DNA of 64,000 nt from Deltaproteobacteria bacterium (GTDB lineage Bacteria > Desulfobacterota > Desulfobulbia > Desulfobulbales > Desulfurivibrionaceae), in contig JAPLJH010000062.1 in assembly GCA_026388695.1 (NCBI GenBank), positions 1 to 64,000 on the forward strand, read 5' to 3'. The translations under genes and the position numbers were made by a program. Shown here piece by piece: positions 33,591 to 47,430 of this stretch (position 1 is the stretch's first letter; every line of letters begins with the position of its first letter). The notes beneath the pieces were generated by a model. It ran no database searches. It was given only the letters and a program-made list of their open reading frames with translations, and had not been told where the DNA came from.

Positions 33591-35909
33591 TCAGTCAGCT
33601 CCCTCGGCAATATCGGTGAGACCCCGGACTTCGAGAATAAGGCACACCTCGCCATCGCTCAAAATGGTACAGCCGGATACGCAACGGACCTGTCCGATCT
33701 TGCCGATATATTCGGAAAGGCCCTTGATCACCGTCTGCTGTTGCCCTAAAATCTCATCAACAAAAAGGCAGACATTCCGACCCTGATTTTCGAGCAAAAC
33801 CAATATCCCCTCGTCCAGAAGCTCACTTGCCGGTGTAATTTTATGCAGGCGATGGAGCCGCAATACAGGGAAAAGCCTGTCGCGCACCCGCACCAGCTCC
33901 TGTCCCTCCGGGGAAACGGTGATAGCCTTAGCTGCCGGCCGAAACGATTCCCGGATCGAGAGAATGGGAATAATGTAGCGGACATCACCAACCCGGACCA
34001 GCATGCCATCGATGATGGCCATGGTCAGAGGAATCCGAAGAACAATCTTGGTGCCGATTCCCGGCTTGCTGTCGATGTCGATCTTGCCGTCTATCTGGTT
34101 CAGATTCTGCTTGACCACATCCATTCCAACGCCTCGGCCGGAAACATCGGTGACCTTGTCCGCCGTTGAAAACCCGGGGAGGAAAATCAGGGCAGAGACA
34201 TCCTTGTCGCTGAGTTCGGAGCCATCTCCTTGGACAAGCCCCTTTTCCTTCGCTTTTTTCAGGATTTTTTCCCGGTTGAGTCCCCGACCGTCGTCATCGA
34301 TCCTGATCCAGACCTCCCCTTCCTCATGACTGGCTGCCAACCGCACTATCCCTGTTTCCTTTTTGCCCGCAGCCAACCGCTCCTCCGGGTTTTCCAGGGC
34401 ATGATCCATGGAATTACGGATGAGATGCACCAACGGATCGGTGATCTTTTCAATCACAGTTTTATCCAACTCGGTTTCCATGCCCACCAGGACAAGGTCA
34501 GCCTTTTTTCCGGACTTTCGGGCAAGGTCGTGCACCAGGCGGGTCATCCGGTTGAACAACCCGGCCACCGGAATCATCCGAATGGTCATGGCCACCTCCT
34601 GCAACTCCTTGACCAGCTTGCTCATCTGTTGAGAGGCCTTGCTGAAATTCTCCAACACCAGTCCTGCCAGATCAGGACTATGAATCAGCATATTTTCGGC
34701 GATCACCATCTCGCCGATCAGGTCGATGAGCGTATCGATCTTATCCAGATCAACCCGAATATCCGGCCGCTTTAAAGAGGCTGCAGGGTGGGCCTGCTCA
34801 CCTCCAGAAATGCCCTTGAATTTCTCTTGTTCAACCAAGGCGCTGTCAACCTGTTCAAGCGAAGCCGCACCCATGCCCACCAGCACCTCGCCCAGGGGTT
34901 TTTTCTGGATATCAAGGGCCTCAAAAAGGGTTTCCGGGGTAATCACCCCGCTATCCACTAAAATCTCACCCACCCGTGGCGTCTGGACGGAAGAGTCATT
35001 ATCCTGGCCGCCAGGGATGAAATCAGCCAGCAGCTCCAGATAGAGATCCAGCCCGTCAATCTGGCCTTGGCCTTTTTGGGAGATATCTGCCAACGAGTTT
35101 TTCAAAACATCGCAGAGGTTGAGCAGGGCATCCGCCGGTTTAGCATTGGCTGGCGCGATCCCGGACTTCATCGCGTCAAGCACGGTTTCCATGCGATGGC
35201 TCAACCGTTCGAGATCGCGGAACCCGAGAAAACCGCAGTTACCTTTAAAGCTATGGATTTTGCGGAACAGCTCAGCCACAACCTCCTTATTTTCCGAATC
35301 CTTGCTCCAGACCAGCAGCCCCTCTTCCACCTCTTGCAACTGCTCGGTTGCTTCCTGCAAAAAGGCGTTCACCAGTTCCGGGGTAATAGCAAGATCAGGA
35401 ACCGAGATGACCGGTTCTGCCACCGCCGCCGGTGCCTTAGCAGGTGCCTGCCCAGCGACAGACCCACCAGAACTGCCGCCGCCAATCTCTGCTTGGAGTT
35501 GGCTGGCAAGCACACGGGCTGGTTCCTCCATGCCACGATCGTTCAGATTGGCAGCAACATAGCCCAAGACCTCCCGCATGAAATCAATGGTTTGGCAAAA
35601 GAGATCGACATGCTCATTGGTCATGGGCTGCTGCCCTTTGCGAATCTGGTCCAGCAGATTTTCCGCCGCATGGGCGGTGCTGGCCATAAACGAAAAGTTC
35701 AGAAACCCGGCGCTGCCCTTGACGGAATGGAACAGCCGAAACACTTCGTCCATGACCGGCACACTTTCCAGGGTTGGCAGGAAAGGCCCTTGTTTCGTAA
35801 ATTCCTCAAAGCCGATGATTGTTGGCTCAAGATGATCCAGCAGATCGATGCATTCCTGAATAAATTCCTGAATTATCTCTTTCTGTTCACTGGAAAGTTT
35901 TTCAGCCAT
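33591..35909 (-). CDS. cheA: CheA kinase with two Hpt domains and a MshEN insert
   Basis: This protein of 772 residues has two Hpt domains (His61 in FHSVKGSAGF; His219 in IHSFKGNCGF) and then, at 312-361, two 24-residue repeats of the MshEN type. After the insert come dimerisation helices (about 383-445), HATPase_c (HLIRNSMDHALE; GRGVGMDVV) and a CheW-like domain. The MshEN repeats keep the R-x-G, G, L, L and Q positions. MshEN domains in known proteins bind cyclic di-GMP, so this kinase may be tuned by that messenger; that is inference. A separate P2 domain is not visible. The ATG has a GGGACGGG upstream. Confidence 0.9.
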   Translation of the reverse strand: MAEKLSSEQKEIIQEFIQECIDLLDHLEPTIIGFEEFTKQGPFLPTLESVPVMDEVFRLFHSVKGSAGFLNFSFMASTAHAAENLLDQIRKGQQPMTNEHVDLFCQTIDFMREVLGYVAANLNDRGMEEPARVLASQLQAEIGGGSSGGSVAGQAPAKAPAAVAEPVISVPDLAITPELVNAFLQEATEQLQEVEEGLLVWSKDSENKEVVAELFRKIHSFKGNCGFLGFRDLERLSHRMETVLDAMKSGIAPANAKPADALLNLCDVLKNSLADISQKGQGQIDGLDLYLELLADFIPGGQDNDSSVQTPRVGEILVDSGVITPETLFEALDIQKKPLGEVLVGMGAASLEQVDSALVEQEKFKGISGGEQAHPAASLKRPDIRVDLDKIDTLIDLIGEMVIAENMLIHSPDLAGLVLENFSKASQQMSKLVKELQEVAMTIRMIPVAGLFNRMTRLVHDLARKSGKKADLVLVGMETELDKTVIEKITDPLVHLIRNSMDHALENPEERLAAGKKETGIVRLAASHEEGEVWIRIDDDGRGLNREKILKKAKEKGLVQGDGSELSDKDVSALIFLPGFSTADKVTDVSGRGVGMDVVKQNLNQIDGKIDIDSKPGIGTKIVLRIPLTMAIIDGMLVRVGDVRYIIPILSIRESFRPAAKAITVSPEGQELVRVRDRLFPVLRLHRLHKITPASELLDEGILVLLENQGRNVCLFVDEILGQQQTVIKGLSEYIGKIGQVRCVSGCTILSDGEVCLILEVRGLTDIAEGAD

Positions 35910-35969
35910 GTTCCCGTCCCATATGGATTAAAAATTAACTGCTCAACATAATCCGTATTATGAATTCTT

Positions 35970-37031
35970 TTATTTGCTCAACATGGACAACGAAGCCTCG
36001 GCGATCTTCTCCAACGGCACCAGACATTCCGCCCCGCCATTTTCAAAGGCCTCTTTGGGCATGCCAAACACCACGCAGCTGCGCTCATCCTGGGCCAGAT
36101 TCCTGGCGCCGGCCTTGCGCATGGCCAGCATGCCCTCGGCCCCGTCTCGCCCCATACCTGTGAGCATCACCCCCACGGCATTGCGTCCGACATGCTGGGC
36201 CACGGAGTGCATGAGCACATCCACGGAGGGGCAATGCCCAGAAACCTTTTCCCCTGCCTTGCAGACTACCTCGTAAATTCCCCCGGAACGCACCACCTGC
36301 ATGTGCTTTTCTCCTGGAGCGATAAGAATCCGCCCGGGCATCACCCGATCTCCGGTTTCCGCCTCTTTCACCTGCATAGCGCACAGCTCGTTGCACCGGT
36401 CAGCAAACATCTTGGTAAAACCGCTGGGCATATGCTGGACGATGACAACCCCTGGGGTGTTGACCGGATACCGGGTGATCACCTCCCGGATCGCCTCGGT
36501 GCCTCCGGTGGAAGCACCAATGGCAATGATTTTGTCCGTGGATTCGTGCAGGGATTTTGGCGCAGTCAGCACCTTGCTGGCAAACAGGGCCTCCCGCCGC
36601 TCCTTGAAATTGGAGACATTGGCGGTGGAGGCGATCTTCACCTTGGTCCGCAACTCCATGAGCATGTCGGTCAGACCCCGGGCCACATCAGTGCTCGGCT
36701 TGGTGACAAAATCCACGGCCCCAGCCTCCAATGCATCCAAGGTGATCTGTTTGCCCCGTTGGGTAAGGGCACTGACCATGACCACCGGCAAGGGATATTG
36801 CGGCATGAATCTACGCAGAAATTCAACCCCGTCCATCCTCGGCATTTCCACATCCAAGGTCATAACATCGGGTTTGAGATTCACAATCATGTCGCGGGCC
36901 ACATAGGGGTCGGGCGCACTGCCTACCACCTCGATCCCTGGGTCCTGGGCCAGCCCCTGGGAAAGGATGGTCCGCACCAGCGAAGAATCATCCACGACCA
37001 GCACCCGTATTTTTCTACCGCCTTGAATCAT
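35970..37031 (-). CDS. cheB: CheB protein-glutamate methylesterase
   Basis: This protein of 353 residues has an N-terminal receiver (Asp in VMTLDVEMPRMDG) and a C-terminal esterase with the Ser-His-Asp triad in GASTGG, VQHMP and GMGRDGAEG. It removes methyl groups from, and deamidates, receptor glutamates after phosphorylation by CheA. AGGAGA precedes the ATG. It lies between cheA and cheR in the operon. Confidence 0.95.
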   Translation of the reverse strand: MIQGGRKIRVLVVDDSSLVRTILSQGLAQDPGIEVVGSAPDPYVARDMIVNLKPDVMTLDVEMPRMDGVEFLRRFMPQYPLPVVMVSALTQRGKQITLDALEAGAVDFVTKPSTDVARGLTDMLMELRTKVKIASTANVSNFKERREALFASKVLTAPKSLHESTDKIIAIGASTGGTEAIREVITRYPVNTPGVVIVQHMPSGFTKMFADRCNELCAMQVKEAETGDRVMPGRILIAPGEKHMQVVRSGGIYEVVCKAGEKVSGHCPSVDVLMHSVAQHVGRNAVGVMLTGMGRDGAEGMLAMRKAGARNLAQDERSCVVFGMPKEAFENGGAECLVPLEKIAEASLSMLSK

Positions 37032-37124
37032 GTGCTCTCCTGAATGGGGAGGACTTTACTTGTTTTTGGGCACAAAGCTCGCCTGTTAGTCTTTTCTTTC
37101 GCTACAGACTCAACACCTGAATAC

Positions 37125-37958
37125 CTAAATCCTTTTATACACCGCAGGCATCACATACTGAAACAACTCCTGCTGCCGACCAAGGGTTTCGGAATGACCG
37201 ATAAAAAGATAGCCCCCGGGCTCCAGGCACTGGTGATACCTTTGCACCAGGGCATCCCTGGTTTCCGAGTCAAAATAGATCATCACGTTCCGGCAAAAGA
37301 TCACCTGAAAAGGACTTTTAAATGGGAACTGCTTGTTCATGAGGTTGAAACGCCTAAAAGTCACCTGTTTCTTGAGCGCCTCATTGACAAGCCAGCTGCC
37401 CTCCTTCTGCCGGCTGAAATACTTGTGTTTACTCTGGGGGGGAATCCGTTCAACCTGCTCATCCCCGTACATTCCGAGCTTGGCCTTACCCAGTACCTGA
37501 TCCGAAATATCCGTGGCCAGAACCCCGCCATTCCAAAGGCCATATTCGTTGCCCAGATATTCCATCATAAGGAGAGCCAGCATATATGGCTCCTCGCCAG
37601 AGGAGCAACCCGCGCTCCAGATTCGCAGATCGCGAGTATTCCGTTTTTTCAGCCGCTCAATCAGAGGGGGCAACACCTCCTGAACAAAGAAATCAAAATG
37701 GGCATGCTCCCGGTTAAAATAGGTGTAATTGGTGGAGATCCGGTTGACCAGCTTATCCAGGGCCGAACCGGAGGTCTCCCGGATAACGCATTCATAATAG
37801 TCTCGGAAGGAAGCAAACCCTTCGTCCCGCAACAGCTTTTGCAGACGGCCCACCACCAGGGAGCGTTTCTGATCCGTAAGATTGATCCCAAAACGGTCGT
37901 AGACCAGGGTTCGGATAAGATGAAACTCCTGGTCGTTGATGGTGAGGGTTGTATCCAT
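37125..37958 (-). CDS. cheR: CheR protein-glutamate methyltransferase
   Basis: This protein of 277 residues has the CheR N-terminal helical domain and a SAM-binding domain with RIWSAGCSSGEEPY, ATDIS, and CRNVMIYFD. It methylates receptor glutamates with S-adenosylmethionine. A TTG start at 37979 is possible; ATG 37958 is preferred for domain length. No TPR extension is present. The receptor downstream lacks an NWETF-type tether, so CheR must reach the receptor without it. Confidence 0.92.
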   Translation of the reverse strand: MDTTLTINDQEFHLIRTLVYDRFGINLTDQKRSLVVGRLQKLLRDEGFASFRDYYECVIRETSGSALDKLVNRISTNYTYFNREHAHFDFFVQEVLPPLIERLKKRNTRDLRIWSAGCSSGEEPYMLALLMMEYLGNEYGLWNGGVLATDISDQVLGKAKLGMYGDEQVERIPPQSKHKYFSRQKEGSWLVNEALKKQVTFRRFNLMNKQFPFKSPFQVIFCRNVMIYFDSETRDALVQRYHQCLEPGGYLFIGHSETLGRQQELFQYVMPAVYKRI

Positions 37959-37984
37959 AGAAAATGCGCGGCTTCTCAAGCAAC

Positions 37985-38014
37985 CTGGTGGGCAGCCAAG
38001 CGACTGCCCACCAG
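37985..38014. terminator. Perfect 11-bp hairpin between mcp and cheR
   Basis: CTGGTGGGCAG (37985-37995) and its exact complement (38004-38014) flank eight bases. On the plus strand a run of six T follows, as in an intrinsic terminator; on the minus strand, the direction of the che genes, there is no T-run afterwards. It may protect the 3' end of the mcp message or stop antisense transcripts. Confidence 0.5.
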
Positions 38015-38027
38015 AATTTTTTATCGG

Positions 38028-39860
38028 TTAATACTTACCAAACTCCTTATCATCCAAGGCGATAACGCTGCTCGGCTTGACCTTGGCTCCGCCGCCCCCG
38101 CCCCAGCCGCCGTAATCAAGCTGCGGCCGATTGGCAGCCATCTGCTGCGGCTGCATCGGGGCAAACTGTTGCTGATTGCCGCTGGACATTTTCAGCTTGA
38201 ACCTTGCCAGCATCTGCCGCAACTGCCCGGCCTGGCTGGAAAGCTCTTCCGCCGCTGCGGCGCATTCCTCGGCGCTGGCCGTGTTTTGTTGGGTGACCTG
38301 GTCGATCTGGCCCAACCCCTCGTTTACCTGGGAGATACCCTGGGCCTGTTCGTTAGAGGCGGCAGCAATCTCGCCCACCAGATCCGTGACCTTGCCAACC
38401 GAGGTGACAATCTCGCCCAAGGCCTCAGCAGTTTTGTCGGCAATCTGCGTGCCTTTTTCGGTCTTGCGCACCGAGCCTTCGATCAACTCAGCGGTTTCCC
38501 CAGCGGCCTTGGCGCTACGAGCCGCCAGGTTGCGGACCTCTTCGGCTACCACGGCAAAGCCCTTACCGTGTCGGCCGGCTCGGGCCGCTTCCACTGCGGC
38601 ATTGAGAGCCAGCAGGTTGGTTTGAAAGGCAATCTCATCGATGACCTTGATGATCTTGGAGATGTTCTGGGCCGACTCGCTGATATCGTTCATGGCGCCA
38701 ACCATTTCTTTCATCTGCGAGTTGCCGTTCTGGGCCGCATCCCTGGCCTGACCGGCCAACTGATTGGCCTGGGTGGCATTGCCGGCGTTGAGCTTGGTTT
38801 GCGAGCCCATCTCGGTCATGGAGCTGGTGATCTCTTCCAGCGAGCTGGCCGATTCGGTGGCCCCCTGGGAGAGCGACTGGCTAGCGGAAGAAACCTGGGC
38901 TGCTGCCGAGTTGACCTGCTCGCCTGCCAGGTAGATCTGGCTTAAGGTAGCATTCATATCTTCCAAGGTTTTGGCCAAAGCCGCGCCAATGGCATCCTTG
39001 GCATCCACCTGGTGGGCGTCAAAGGCAAAGTTGCCGTCGGCGATCTTTTCCAGGGCCACGACAAAGTTGGTCTGCAGGTTGTCGGCAAAATCGTCCATGG
39101 CCTTGGCCATCTGGCCGATCTCGTCCTTTCTCTGCATGCGCAGCCGCTGGTCGAGATGGCCCTTGCTCAACTCATTCAACATCTCCATTCCCTGCTTGAG
39201 CGGCCCTTCGATGCCCTTGGCCAGGATGAATCCCAGAAAAACGGCAAAGGCTACACCGGCAACAGCACAACCAATCATGGTCCGGCTGGCGTTATTGGCA
39301 ATCTCGCCATTTTTTTCGGCTGTCTCTTTGGCGAGTTTGAGTTTTGCATTTACCATCGCATACATGGATTCGTTCGCCTCAAATGCCGCCCTTTTCATAT
39401 CGCCTTTCACTATGGCATCGGCTTCCGCCACTTTCCCGGCCTGAACCAAGGCCGTTATCTCATCAGTATACTTGTTGTAGGCCTTGCGCTTCTCGACAAA
39501 GGTCTCAAACAGCTTCCGACCAGAATCGGTATATATGGTTTTTTCATACTCATCGCACAGTGCTCTAATCTCTTCGCGCAACTGCTTGGTCGTCTCCATC
39601 GCCTTTTGACGACCTGCCGCCGTATTGGTCGGATCCGTAAGTTCACGGTTGTTGATTCGTATCCGCTGAAATTTGATGCCGATTTCACCCATCTGCCCGA
39701 TGGGTACGGTCATCTTTTCATAGAGCATAGTGTCGGCATCATCCACCGTTTTAATCCCCCTAACCCCGATAAAGCCGATAACGGCAGCAATACAGGCAAC
39801 CAGCAGGAACGCGGACAGGAGCTTCTTAAACATCTTCATATCATTGATGAAATCTTTCAT
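38028..39860 (-). CDS. Methyl-accepting chemotaxis protein
   Basis: This protein of 610 residues has TM1 at about 11-33, a periplasmic four-helix-bundle sensor (about 34-192), TM2 at about 195-217 and HAMP. A long signalling hairpin follows with the tip motif [20 protein letters not shown] and the stretch [14 protein letters not shown] glycine-rich stretch precedes the C-terminal end DDKEFGKY; no NWETF-type pentapeptide is present. It is the only receptor in the window and sits between cheW and cheR, so it is probably the dedicated input of this cluster. GGAG precedes the ATG. Confidence 0.93.
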   Translation of the reverse strand: MKDFINDMKMFKKLLSAFLLVACIAAVIGFIGVRGIKTVDDADTMLYEKMTVPIGQMGEIGIKFQRIRINNRELTDPTNTAAGRQKAMETTKQLREEIRALCDEYEKTIYTDSGRKLFETFVEKRKAYNKYTDEITALVQAGKVAEADAIVKGDMKRAAFEANESMYAMVNAKLKLAKETAEKNGEIANNASRTMIGCAVAGVAFAVFLGFILAKGIEGPLKQGMEMLNELSKGHLDQRLRMQRKDEIGQMAKAMDDFADNLQTNFVVALEKIADGNFAFDAHQVDAKDAIGAALAKTLEDMNATLSQIYLAGEQVNSAAAQVSSASQSLSQGATESASSLEEITSSMTEMGSQTKLNAGNATQANQLAGQARDAAQNGNSQMKEMVGAMNDISESAQNISKIIKVIDEIAFQTNLLALNAAVEAARAGRHGKGFAVVAEEVRNLAARSAKAAGETAELIEGSVRKTEKGTQIADKTAEALGEIVTSVGKVTDLVGEIAAASNEQAQGISQVNEGLGQIDQVTQQNTASAEECAAAAEELSSQAGQLRQMLARFKLKMSSGNQQQFAPMQPQQMAANRPQLDYGGWGGGGGAKVKPSSVIALDDKEFGKY

Positions 39861-39887
39861 ACCATGCTCTCCTCGTAGGTTATCCGG

Positions 39888-40409
39888 TTACGCCGCCGGG
39901 GCGATTTCTTCCAACTGGGCCAGCTCTTCTTCATAAAGCAGCTGTTCCACATTGAGCAAAATCTTCACCTCGTCATTGACCTTGCCCATGCCCTGTAAAA
40001 AGCGACTCCGCTTGCCCCTGGCCTTTTCCGGCGCCGCCTCCACCTGCGACTCGGGGATGTCCACCACCTCCTGCACCTTGTCAACCACCAGGCCGATGGA
40101 GGTGTTGTTGATGTTGACCACGATGATACAGGTCCGCTCGTCATACTCCCGCGCCTCCATATGAAAACGGGAACGGACATCCATCACCGGAATCACCTTG
40201 CCGCGCAGGTTGATAACCCCTTTCAAGAAATCCGGCATGTCCGGCACCTCGGTGATTCGTTGGATACCGATAATCTCGGTGACGAACCGGATTTCGATGC
40301 CGTAATCCTCCTTGGCCAGATGAAAGGTCAGATACTTGTCCTTCTGGGTATCCTCGTTGTCATCCGCCCAATCGTCTTCTGTTTCCTCCCGATACTTTTC
40401 TTCCGCCAT
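39888..40409 (-). CDS. cheW: CheW coupling protein
   Basis: This protein of 173 residues has an acidic N-terminal extension (EETEDDWADDNEDTQ) and then the CheW SH3-like fold (YLTFHLAKEDYGIEI, GVINLRGKVIPVMDV, IGLVVDKVQEVV). It couples the MCP to CheA. The ATG at 40409 has GGAGG upstream; the frame extends to 40436 without support. It is the first gene of the minus-strand chemotaxis-type operon. Confidence 0.92.
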   Translation of the reverse strand: MAEEKYREETEDDWADDNEDTQKDKYLTFHLAKEDYGIEIRFVTEIIGIQRITEVPDMPDFLKGVINLRGKVIPVMDVRSRFHMEAREYDERTCIIVVNINNTSIGLVVDKVQEVVDIPESQVEAAPEKARGKRSRFLQGMGKVNDEVKILLNVEQLLYEEELAQLEEIAPAA

Positions 40410-40452
40410 AGACAAGTCCTCCGCTGTTGTTGCCAAGCAACTCCCTTGAACG

Positions 40453-40473
40453 AAAAAAACACCGCGCCCGGTG
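40453..40473 (-). terminator. Short hairpin plus T-run upstream of cheW
   Basis: On the minus strand CACCG-GGCG-CGGTG is followed at once by seven T. It lies between the presumed start region and cheW with no minus-strand gene before it, so it would act as an attenuator or leader terminator. The stem is only 5 bp, so support is limited. Confidence 0.35.
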
Positions 40474-40506
40474 CTAAAAAAATAACGTTTCCTTAATCAT
40501 CTCATG

Positions 40507-40522
40507 TACAATTTCTATTGTA
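40507..40522. promoter_or_regulatory. Palindrome in the divergent cheW / Hpt-REC promoter region
   Basis: TACAAT-TTCT-ATTGTA is a perfect 6-bp inverted repeat in the 159-bp gap between two divergent genes. Each arm also resembles a -10 hexamer (TACAAT) on either strand, so it could be overlapping divergent -10 boxes, an operator, or both. Confidence 0.4.
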
Positions 40523-40568
40523 TAGATGATTTTCTTGCGGCCACTTTCTTTGCTCAAAAGGGGATTGT

Positions 40569-41465
40569 ATGGAGAACGAAATTTTTAAAGAAGAGGCTTT
40601 TGAACTTCTCGACGACATCGAAGAAACCCTACTGCTACTCCGCGCCGACCTGGCAAACGCCGACCATATCAACCGAATATTCAGGGCAGTGCACACGGTC
40701 AAAGGCTCCGGCGCCATGTTTGGTTTCAACGAAGTGGCGGATTTTGCCCACAAGTTTGAAAACGCCATCGACGCCATCCGCAAAAGCGAGGCCGCACTCA
40801 ACGAAGAATGCCTCAATGTTTTTCTTGCCGCACGGGACCAGATCAAAGTCATCCTTGAGGCAGAAAACCCTGCGGCCCCGGAGATAACCCAGGAATCACA
40901 ACAACTCATTCAGCAGCTCATCGCGGCGGTGGGCGCGCCCGCCTCGGTGCCGCCACAGCCCCCACAACCCGTGACGTCCAAGAGTACCGCTCCGGCCCCT
41001 GAGCCGCCTCACCCAAATACCGGCCAGCCCACCGCCGTGGACCTGCTGCAACTCCCCCGGCTCACCGCTCTGATTGTGGAAGACGAATTCATCAGCCGCT
41101 ACATCATCCAGGAGTTCCTCTCCCCTCTGGGTACCTGTCATATCGCGGTGAACGGCTTTGAGGCCATCCTCGCTTTCAAAAGCGCCCTGGTGGAAAAACG
41201 GCCCTACGACCTGATCTGCCTGGATATCATGATGCCGGGCATGACCGGTACTGAGGTGGCCAGGGAGATGCGGAGACTGGAAGCGGAAATGGGGGGAGGC
41301 AACTCCAGCAAGATCGTGATGACCACTGCGGTCAGCGACAAAGAAGTCATTGTCGGAATGTTTCAGGAAAAGCTCTGCGACGCCTATCTGCTCAAGCCTC
41401 TCCACAAAGAAAAGCTCTATGAACTCATCCAAACTTTTTTCAGCGCGCCAGGGGCACAGAACTGA
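40569..41465 (+). CDS. Hpt-REC phosphotransfer protein
   Basis: This protein of 298 residues has an N-terminal Hpt domain (about 1-105; His in VHTVKGSGAMFGF), a Pro-rich linker (about 120-155) and a receiver (about 165-290; Asp in ICLDIMMPGMTG, Lys in LLKPL). The receiver is paralogous to the one at 32760-33158. The reversed order relative to the REC-Hpt protein at 28146 suggests different relay positions. AAAGGGGA lies before the ATG. It is followed by two hybrid kinases on the same strand. Confidence 0.9.
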   Translation: MENEIFKEEAFELLDDIEETLLLLRADLANADHINRIFRAVHTVKGSGAMFGFNEVADFAHKFENAIDAIRKSEAALNEECLNVFLAARDQIKVILEAENPAAPEITQESQQLIQQLIAAVGAPASVPPQPPQPVTSKSTAPAPEPPHPNTGQPTAVDLLQLPRLTALIVEDEFISRYIIQEFLSPLGTCHIAVNGFEAILAFKSALVEKRPYDLICLDIMMPGMTGTEVAREMRRLEAEMGGGNSSKIVMTTAVSDKEVIVGMFQEKLCDAYLLKPLHKEKLYELIQTFFSAPGAQN

Positions 41466-41498
41466 ACACCACCGACGAGCCATAAAGGATCAGCGCCC

Positions 41499-44952
<3,454 letters not shown>

Positions 44953-44972
<20 letters not shown>

Positions 44973-47394
44973 CGAACAAGCCCCAAGGCAAGACAACCAT
45001 CGAGAGGAACCGCTCCCGGAGAACGGGGCCATCTGCCGGTCGGTGGTCGAGGAGCAGACCGAGTTCATCTGCCGCTATCGGCCGGATGGCCGCCTCTCCT
45101 TTGTCAACGGGGCATATGCCCGCTACTACGGAAAAACCAAAGAAGAACTGATCGGCAAAAACTTTATCCCCCATATCCCGGATCAGGATCTGGCCCTCAT
45201 CCAAGAACGCACGGCCTCAATCACCAGGGAAAATCCTCTGGCCAGGTTCGAGCACCACATCATAACCCCCCTTGGGGAGATACGCTGGCAGGGCTGGACC
45301 CACCAGGGGATTTATGGGACGGACGGCAACCTCATCGAATACCAGGCAGTGGGCAACGACATCACTGACCGCAAGCAGGCGGAGGAAGCATTAGAACTCG
45401 AACGCGCCAACCTCCAGGCCATCTTCGATACTGCCCAAGTGGGCATGCTGCTTCTCGATGAAAAGGCGAATGTGGTGCGGATCAACAAGGAAATGCTCTC
45501 CCTGATGGGCAGGGACACGTCCGATGACATCCTTGGTCACCAACCGGGCGACATTCTCCACTGCGTAAAGGCGGTAAACGATGCCAGGGGCTGTGGCTTT
45601 ACCGATGCCTGCCCAAAATGCCCCATCCGAAACACCATTGAGCACACACTGAATACCGGAGAGGAAGTTCGCGGAACCGAAACCAAGCAGCGATTCGTCA
45701 TCGGTGGCGAAGAATGGGAATTCTTTTTCTCCCTCAACGCCTCGCCCCTGGAAATCGGGGGCAAAAGACATGTGCTCCTTGCCCTCTACGATATCTCCTC
45801 CGGCAAACGAACAGAGGAGGCTCTTCGAAAAGCAAAACAGGTGGCGGAAATAGCCAACATCGCCAAAAGCGCCTTTTTGGCCAACATGAGCCATGAGATC
45901 CGCACCCCCATGAACGGGGTGATCGGCATGGCCGGTCTGCTGTTGGGCATGAATCTTGATGAAGACCAACGCCATTACGCCGAACTTATCCAGGCAAGCG
46001 GCCAGAACCTGCTCGACCTGATCAACGACATCCTGGACTTTTCCAAAATCGAGGCCAACCATCTGGAGCTGGAAGAACTGGACTTCGATCTGCGCAACGC
46101 CCTGGAGCAGTGCGCCGAACTCCATGCCATCACCACCCGAAGCAAAGGACTCACCCTCAGCCTCAGTGTCGCCCCAAAGGTGCCTACCCTGCTCACTGGG
46201 GATCTCGGCCACCTGCGCCAAATCCTCATCAATCTGGTGGGCAATGCCATCAAATTCACTGCCACGGGCGAGGTAACCGTTAACGCTTCCTTGATCGGTG
46301 AGCGCGAGACCCAAGTAACCCTGCGCTTTACCGTACGCGATACCGGCATCGGGATCCCCCAAGACAAAATCCCCCTGCTCTTCAACGCCTTCCAACAGGT
46401 GGACGCCTCAACCACCCGCAAGTTCGGCGGCACGGGGCTGGGCCTGGCCATCTGCAAGCGGTTGGTCGCCTTCATGGGCGGTGAGATCGGGGTCGAAAGC
46501 GAAGAGGGTAAAGGCTCGACCTTCTGGTTCACGGTGGTTCTGAAAAAACAGGCCCAGACCGGAGGACAGCCCCAGCCTGTCACAATAAAGAAGGCCCCCA
46601 TCCGCCCCACAATCCAGCAGAAGGAAGAACGCGCCCGGTTCCGGATTCTCCTGGCCGAAGACAATATCACCAACCAGAAGGTGGCACTGGGCATCCTCGG
46701 CAACCTTGGGTTCAGCGCCGATGTTGCCGCCAACGGGAAAGAGGTGATCACCCTGCTGGAAACGCTGCCCTACGATCTGATCCTGATGGATGTGCAGATG
46801 CCGGAGATGGACGGCTTTGCGGCAACCCAGCTGATCCGCTCAGGACAGACCAAGGCCAGCAATGCAAACCTGCCGATCATCGCCCTGACCGCCCATGCCA
46901 TAAACGGCTATCGCGAACACTGCCTTGAGGCCGGGATGAGCGACTACCTCACCAAGCCCATCGAGCCGCAGGTCTTGGAGGAGACACTGGTGAGATGGCT
47001 GACCAGTCCGGGCCAACCAGGCAGACCGGCAAGTCAATGCCAAAGGGAAAACGATTCAGCCGCGCCTCCCCCTGTTTTTGATCTCCAGGCCCTGACAGAC
47101 CGCCTGGGCACAGAGCTGTCGGAAAAAATTATCGCCATCTTTCTCGAGGATATGCCCAGCCAACTCACGATCCTCAAGGAATATATCGACCAAGCCAAGC
47201 TGGAAGAGGCCGGAAGCCAGGCCCACAAAATCAAGGGCGCGGCGCTTACCGTGTGCGGCATGGCTTTTGGCGCCGTGGCTTTTAGCATGGAAACGGCGGC
47301 AAAGGCAGGCCGCCTGGAGGAGCTTCCCGCACTTTTGCCTGAATTAGACCGGCAATTCGCGCTGCTGACTGTGCAGATGCGGGCAGACAGGTGA
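44953..47394 (+). CDS. Cytoplasmic hybrid kinase PAS-PAS-HisKA-HATPase-REC-Hpt
   Basis: This protein of 813 residues has no membrane helix. PAS domains lie at about 25-140 and 150-285; HisKA has His314 in [10 protein letters not shown]. HATPase_c, a receiver (Asp in [12 protein letters not shown]) and a C-terminal Hpt ([12 protein letters not shown]) follow. The second PAS contains Cx8-9C and CxxC residues ([23 protein letters not shown]), like the Cys-rich PAS of other kinases here. It is a complete phosphorelay (His-Asp-His) awaiting a final receiver. The gene overlaps the preceding kinase by 20 bp, so the two kinases are made together. Confidence 0.92.
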
Positions 47395-47430
47395 GACAGA
47401 GATAAATCCCAGACCACTCTCTTGTTTTTT

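Noticed and set aside
37044-38945. 633-codon plus-strand frame opposite cheR and the MCP gene
   Set aside because: It crosses two well-supported genes and their intergenic hairpin, and its composition shows no domain; treated as a shadow.
45391-46395. 334-codon minus-strand frame opposite the PAS hybrid kinase
   Set aside because: It is entirely antisense to conserved kinase domains and has no family resemblance.
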